Origin: a virus
DNA: 23,579 nucleotides
Virus record (IMG/VR): IMGVR_UViG_3300030104_006150
Coordinates: 1-23,579 of that record
Strand: one strand, 5' to 3'
The translations under genes and the position numbers were made by a program. The notes beneath the pieces were generated by a model, which had not been told where the DNA came from, searched no databases, and was given only the letters and a program-made list of their open reading frames with translations. Below, one piece after another: positions 21,048-23,579 of the stretch (position 1 is its first letter; every line of letters begins with the position of its first letter).

Positions 21048-21276
21048 TAGTCCCTCTTACTAACTCATCTAACTTCTCTTCTATTCGAATCATGTGGTCT
21101 TCCATTCTGCTTAGAGCTAAGTTGAAATCACCTTTACTCACATATGATTCAGCAATCCTTAGTTCCATATTGTCAATACGTTTATCTAAGCTATTGATTC
21201 TGTTATGTAATCGTTGAATTATAACTCCAACACCTGTTGTAAGAGCAATAGTTGCTGGAATTACTTGATCAATCAT
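21040..21276 (-). CDS. XhlA-like membrane-anchored coiled-coil protein (78 aa)
   Basis: The N-terminus MIDQVIPATIALTTGVGVII is a membrane segment; the rest is a heptad-type coiled coil (RLHNRINSLDKRIDNMELRI, then ALSRMEDHMIRIEEKLDELV). This is the reverse-order look of XhlA/haemolysin-type lysis accessories, which associate with holins. ATG at 21276 overlaps by 8 bases the stop of the preceding frameshifted gene, so it may be co-translated. Lysis function is likely by architecture only. Confidence 0.65.
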   Translation of the reverse strand: MIDQVIPATIALTTGVGVIIQRLHNRINSLDKRIDNMELRIAESYVSKGDFNLALSRMEDHMIRIEEKLDELVRGTRH

Positions 21277-21660
21277 CTTTCACTGATTTGTGAGTGTACG
21301 AAATAGTCCAGCCATCTTGACCAAATTTACCGACTTCCTCAAACTCCCAATCCAGCTCAGGTTCGTCTGGTTGTTTATCTAACCACTCTTGTTCAGCAGC
21401 TTTGATTTTGTGAGGAAGAGTCGCATAAAACTTCTTCCTCTGTATTATATGTTGCAGTCGTTCAAAAGAACTTCTACTGTCGTATCTAAATATCCATTGA
21501 CCGTCGTCAGGGATGTTCAGATCTTTTTTGTAGGTTTTACTGCCTTTAATGCGCTTAGTACAAGTTGAATAACACTATTAGATTTAAGAGGTGTTAATGC
21601 AATAATTTCACTAGCAGCGGCGACAATAATCCAAAATACAGGTGATTCAATAATTCCCAT
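21269..21660 (-). CDS. Predicted -1 frameshift fusion: membrane protein plus acidic domain (130 aa)
   Basis: A -1 slip at A-AAA-AAG (21529-21523) joins 46 residues of the membrane protein to an 84-residue frame that ends with TGA at 21271-21269. The second part (DLNIPDDGQWIFRYDSRSSF onward) reads as ordinary soluble protein with FYATLPHKIKAAEQEWLDKQ and WEFEEVGKFGQDGWTISYTH. That frame has no ATG, GTG or TTG anywhere: upstream it is closed by TAG and contains only non-standard codons such as CTG or ATT before the domain. The fusion is therefore the simplest way to make it. An AAAGG 13 bases upstream could act as the stimulatory Shine-Dalgarno. Function unknown; membrane anchoring of a soluble domain is implied. 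Confidence 0.65.
21517..21660 (-). CDS. Small membrane protein (47 aa), 0-frame product of a frameshift gene
   Basis: ATG at 21660 to TGA at 21519-21517. The product starts MGIIESPVFWIIVAAASEII, a strong membrane segment, then ALTPLKSNSVIQLVLSAL and a basic end KAVKPTKKI. This looks like a holin-type or small lysis membrane protein of cyanophages. The codons just before the stop are ACA-AAA-AAG-ATC-TGA, containing a slippery heptamer, so a longer product is expected (see 21269-21660). Confidence 0.7.
   Translation of the reverse strand: MGIIESPVFWIIVAAASEIIALTPLKSNSVIQLVLSALKAVKPTKKI
21523..21529 (-). other. Slippery heptamer A-AAA-AAG for -1 frameshifting
   Basis: In the zero frame the codons are ACA-AAA-AAG-ATC-TGA, so the heptamer A-AAA-AAG fits the X-XXY-YYZ rule and is one of the most efficient bacterial slip sites (dnaX, IS elements). 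The stop comes one codon later. A Shine-Dalgarno-like AAAGG lies at 21547-21543. A downstream stem is weak (TGAC/GTCA). Confidence 0.7.
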
Positions 21661-21698
21661 TGTTTTAAATTTATACCATTTATATTTTAGCTACATAG

Positions 21699-21816
21699 CT
21701 ACGCTAACTACACTTGTTTTCTATATACCTATTATTTATATAGTACGCTCCCCTCTATACCTTTTAAAATAAACAGTATATAGGAGAGTGCGTAGTGAGC
21801 GTAGTGAGCGTAGTCA
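21699..21816. repeat. Tandem 9-bp repeats and matching inverted copy beside the integrase
   Basis: GCGTAGTGA occurs at 21790-21798 and 21799-21807, with GCGTAGTCA at 21808-21816 (the last three bases are the integrase stop). An inverted near-copy, CTACGCTAACTAC, is at 21699-21711 and matches the reverse of 21792-21804 except one base. The spacer 21661-21813 between integrase and membrane-protein gene thus has a palindromic plan; it may hold integrase arm sites, an operator or a terminator. A minus-strand promoter for the gene at 21660 should also lie here (AT-rich GGTATAAAT). Confidence 0.55.
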
Positions 21817-22605
21817 GTGATGCGCGAATTTATAAATCTCTTTCTTAAGTAAGTGCATTCCGGTTCTTCCGTACCTTGCAGTGACACTTTTTTTTGCATG
21901 TCCTGTGAGTATATCAAGCATATATTCTTCAGTTTCATTGTCTCTGCATTGTGTATGGAATGCATGTCGTAATGAATGAGCAGCTTCACCTGGGGGTAGT
22001 CCTAAGCGATCACCCATTTCCCAGCTCCATTTATGTCCATGATTTCCTTTTGCTTTAGTCATTACAAAGCGATCAATATAATTGAAGCAAGAAGGATGAA
22101 TGGGTACTTTCCTAACTGAAGCATCATTCTTGAGCATCCTATTAGGTTGATGCACAAAATTGAAGTAAGGGATTTTTGCATTCATTACAATGTTCTTTGG
22201 ATCTAATCCGGCAATCTCGCCAATCCTTGCTCCGCTGTACCAAAGGAAACGGAACCAAGGGTGCTCGTGGTATTCCTCCCAGAACTCCCAAGGCCTGTAC
22301 TCAGGATCACGCTCTTTTTTCTCTAAGCCATCATCCCCGTATTCCCATACGTTTTTTCCTTCGATTTTTTCCCAGCGTAAAGCTTTGGTCCATATAGCTT
22401 TGCAATATCCCATCCGTGTCACAACAGTGCTCTCTGAAAGCTCCTGCAATGACTGGATTCTGTAACGCTCTACCGCTGCTTTGTTGATTGATTCAACAGG
22501 CAAGTGGGCAATTGGTTTGATTGATTTGTCCCAACAAGCAAAGGTGCTTGGCCTTAACTTTGGATACAGGACTTTTAGCTCTTGAACGAGATCAGATACT
22601 TTCAT
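21814..22605 (-). CDS. int: Tyrosine recombinase (phage integrase)
   Basis: The 263-aa product has the catalytic set of tyrosine recombinases: R127 in SGARIGEIAGLD, H210xxR213 in HSLRHAFH, H236 in LTGHAKKS and the nucleophile Y245 in TARYGR; a Lys near 166 (SVRKVPIH) fits the beta-hairpin lysine. The N-terminal 100 residues are a SAM-like core-binding domain. ATG at 22605 (MKVSDLVQEL) is preferred over TTG at 22626. About 80 bases upstream is a tRNA-Ser 3' end on the same strand, the usual attP arrangement. It should carry out site-specific integration into the host tRNA gene. Confidence 0.95.
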   Translation of the reverse strand: MKVSDLVQELKVLYPKLRPSTFACWDKSIKPIAHLPVESINKAAVERYRIQSLQELSESTVVTRMGYCKAIWTKALRWEKIEGKNVWEYGDDGLEKKERDPEYRPWEFWEEYHEHPWFRFLWYSGARIGEIAGLDPKNIVMNAKIPYFNFVHQPNRMLKNDASVRKVPIHPSCFNYIDRFVMTKAKGNHGHKWSWEMGDRLGLPPGEAAHSLRHAFHTQCRDNETEEYMLDILTGHAKKSVTARYGRTGMHLLKKEIYKFAHH

Positions 22606-22682
22606 GTTTTGTGGGGTTATAAGCAACGCCTATCGTTAGTCTATAGACAAGAGCTAAAAAGTGCAGCCCTATGTGTGAAAAA

Positions 22683-22707
22683 CGGAGAGGGTGGGATTCG
22701 AACCCTC
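22683..22707 (-). other. Putative attP: 3' end of a tRNA-Ser
   Basis: On the minus strand the sequence gives a T-arm (GAGGG-TTCGAAT-CCCAC), the acceptor strand CCTCTCC and discriminator G73, as in cyanobacterial tRNA-Ser (5' partner GGAGAGG). No 5' half, anticodon arm or long variable arm follows upstream, so it is not a complete tRNA gene. Integration at a host tRNA-Ser would restore that gene's 3' end. Confidence 0.8.
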
Positions 22708-22783
22708 TCTTTAAGCGTTACCTACCCCAAATTAACACGGCTAAGTGACTCAACCAATAAGGAATTCTTATCTCAAGACCCCC

Positions 22784-22951
22784 TTAGTTTTCCACAGGCA
22801 TAGTGCCAAGTAAGGGTGGTCCGTGGCTCATCTGCGGCTTAACCGGTGGTGGCCAGGACTCAGGGCGCTTTGCACAGCCTTCACCGAACTGATCTAAGGG
22901 TGGCAGGAAGCCTCTTGCTACTAGCTCTGTACCGGCCATTCGTGAGTTCAT
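22784..22951 (-). CDS. Small proline-rich unknown protein (55 aa)
   Basis: ATG at 22951 overlaps the upstream stop (ATGA); TAA ends at 22784. The product starts MNSRMAGTELVARGFLPPLD and is rich in Pro and Gly (ESWPPPVKPQMSHGPPLLGT). No family recognised; it may be a small virion-associated peptide. It is more G+C-rich than its neighbours. Between its stop and attP there are about 75 bases with no gene seen. Confidence 0.6.
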   Translation of the reverse strand: MNSRMAGTELVARGFLPPLDQFGEGCAKRPESWPPPVKPQMSHGPPLLGTMPVEN

Positions 22952-23100
22952 TCTTCTTCTTCTTTGAATTTGGATTCAAACGGATCTGGCTTACCTGAAA
23001 CAATTGCTACTGCCCGTTTGTAGTAGAAGTTGTCTGTAGCACCTGATTCTTCTAGTGCTTCCTTAACTCGTTGCCAATTCTCTTTGGTGTCTTTATCCAT
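22948..23100 (-). CDS. Small unknown acidic protein (50 aa)
   Basis: ATG at 23100 lies within the end of the upstream gene and the TGA at 22950-22948 overlaps the next ATG. The product starts MDKDTKENWQRVKEALEESG, continues DNFYYKRAVAIVSGKPDPF and ends in EEEE. Helical and charged; no family recognised. Coupling on both sides supports translation. Confidence 0.65.
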   Translation of the reverse strand: MDKDTKENWQRVKEALEESGATDNFYYKRAVAIVSGKPDPFESKFKEEEE

Positions 23101-23572
23101 AATAAAGTCCTGAAACTGTTTGCACTGCTGGTTGATCTTCTAGCTTGGGTAGAGCAATTCCTAATCCAGCTAACTGGCCTAAAACTGAACCAGCAAGCCT
23201 GGCAGTATTTAATCGGCCTTTCTGTCTTGATTGTAAACGTGCAGCCGCATTGTTTTTAATATCTGCCATTTCATTAATGGCTGCTTGTGTTCCTATTTCC
23301 TTTGCACGGTTTACTGCATTCTTTTTGGCGTTTGATAATTCAGTAGCTACATAAGCACGTTCTTGCTCTGGAGTCATTGTGAATGCTCCTTTAACAAGTC
23401 CACCAGCTGCACCTGCACCGATTGCAGCTCCACCCATTGGCAGAAGTGAATACATATAATTCAACGGAAGTTCACCGCTGTTATAAAACTGATCAGGACC
23501 AGTTACTAAATCAACAGCAGATGCTCCTATTCCAGTTAAAGCTCCAGCACCAGAAGTACCTAGTAGAGCCAT
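23093..23572 (-). CDS. Gly/Ala-rich hydrophobic protein, possibly incomplete at the window edge
   Basis: Reading from ATG at 23572 gives 159 aa starting MALLGTSGAGALTGIGASAV. The frame stays open to the right edge, so this Met may be internal and the gene may begin outside. Hydrophobic Gly/Ala-rich segments at 1-20 and 46-62 (GGAAIGAGAAGGLVKGAF) are followed by a helical charged part (QERAYVATELSNAKKNAVNR) and another hydrophobic stretch (LAGSVLGQLAGLGIAL). Such composition is common in internal virion or DNA-ejection proteins of podoviruses. No catalytic motif seen. Confidence 0.6.
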   Translation of the reverse strand: MALLGTSGAGALTGIGASAVDLVTGPDQFYNSGELPLNYMYSLLPMGGAAIGAGAAGGLVKGAFTMTPEQERAYVATELSNAKKNAVNRAKEIGTQAAINEMADIKNNAAARLQSRQKGRLNTARLAGSVLGQLAGLGIALPKLEDQPAVQTVSGLYYG

Positions 23573-23579
23573 CCCTACT

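Noticed and set aside
22176-22465. Plus-strand frames across the integrase
   Set aside because: They are antisense to the integrase catalytic region and have low-complexity Ser/Phe-rich composition typical of shadow frames.
22639-22648. Palindrome GTCTATAGAC upstream of the integrase as a repressor operator
   Set aside because: A single 10-bp palindrome is expected by chance at this length and no repressor gene or second copy is seen.
22683-22770. Complete tRNA gene on the minus strand
   Set aside because: Only the T-arm, acceptor strand and discriminator are present; no matching GGAGAGG, D-arm or anticodon arm is found upstream, so it is an attachment site.
1-23579. CRISPR arrays, rRNA genes or insertion sequences
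   Set aside because: No regularly spaced repeats, rRNA-like sequence or transposase motif was seen on either strand.

Overview
The window looks like the early/replication half plus part of the late half of a temperate (or formerly temperate) cyanophage that infects marine Synechococcus-like cyanobacteria. The phage assignment rests on tightly packed, mostly overlapping small genes, a T7-like DNA polymerase, a ribonucleotide reductase pair of the marine cyanophage type, ThyX, a DUF3310 protein, several HNH endonucleases and a tyrosine integrase next to a tRNA-Ser 3' end that would serve as attP. The cyanobacterial host is suggested by an NblA-like phycobilisome-degradation protein, a glutamine-riboswitch-like RNA of the cyanobacterial 'downstream-peptide' type, and a small DUF4278-like protein. 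No RNA polymerase, terminase, capsid or portal gene is recognisable here.

Layout. 1-1069 (+): a chain of six or seven tiny overlapping unknown genes after the end of a truncated gene. 1053-5574 (+): translation initiation factor IF-1, a MazG-like pyrophosphohydrolase, NrdA, NrdB, two small genes, ThyX and an OB-fold-like ssDNA-binding protein. 5629-6039 (-): a stand-alone HNH endonuclease on the opposite strand. 6155-12707 (+): replication module with an SSB-like protein, a coiled-coil protein, a PD-(D/E)XK exonuclease, a primase-helicase with a strong internal start site, a small protein, a degenerate HNH-like protein, an unknown gene and a Dam-like protein lacking its catalytic motif. 12737-13081 (-): DUF3310. 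13145-16043 (+): a deaminase-fold protein lacking catalytic residues, then a T7-type DNA polymerase split into exonuclease and polymerase genes with two small genes between them. 16088-19559 (+): accessory region with a 506-aa unknown protein, the riboswitch and its small protein, a putative exported protein, an outer-membrane beta-barrel protein with its own promoter and terminator, and a protein-kinase-like protein. 23572-19543 (-): small virion- or membrane-type genes, attP, integrase, a repeat-rich spacer, a small membrane protein with a likely programmed -1 frameshift, an XhlA-like protein, an HNH endonuclease, the NblA-like gene and small genes. The two strands converge at about 19550.

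How it fits together. NrdA/NrdB, MazG-like protein and ThyX would supply deoxynucleotides. The exonuclease, SSBs, primase-helicase and two-piece polymerase would copy DNA. IF-1, the NblA-like protein, the riboswitch-controlled peptide, the exported proteins and the kinase-like protein are candidate host-manipulation functions. The most unusual signals are the phage IF-1, the glutamine-riboswitch-like leader, the A-AAA-AAG frameshift site in front of a reading frame without a standard start codon, the perfect internal Shine-Dalgarno inside the primase-helicase gene (as in T7 gene 4A/4B), a run of apparently catalytically dead enzyme homologues, and acidic-aromatic C-termini shared by five replication-module proteins. 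All assignments are from reading the sequence; no database search was run.
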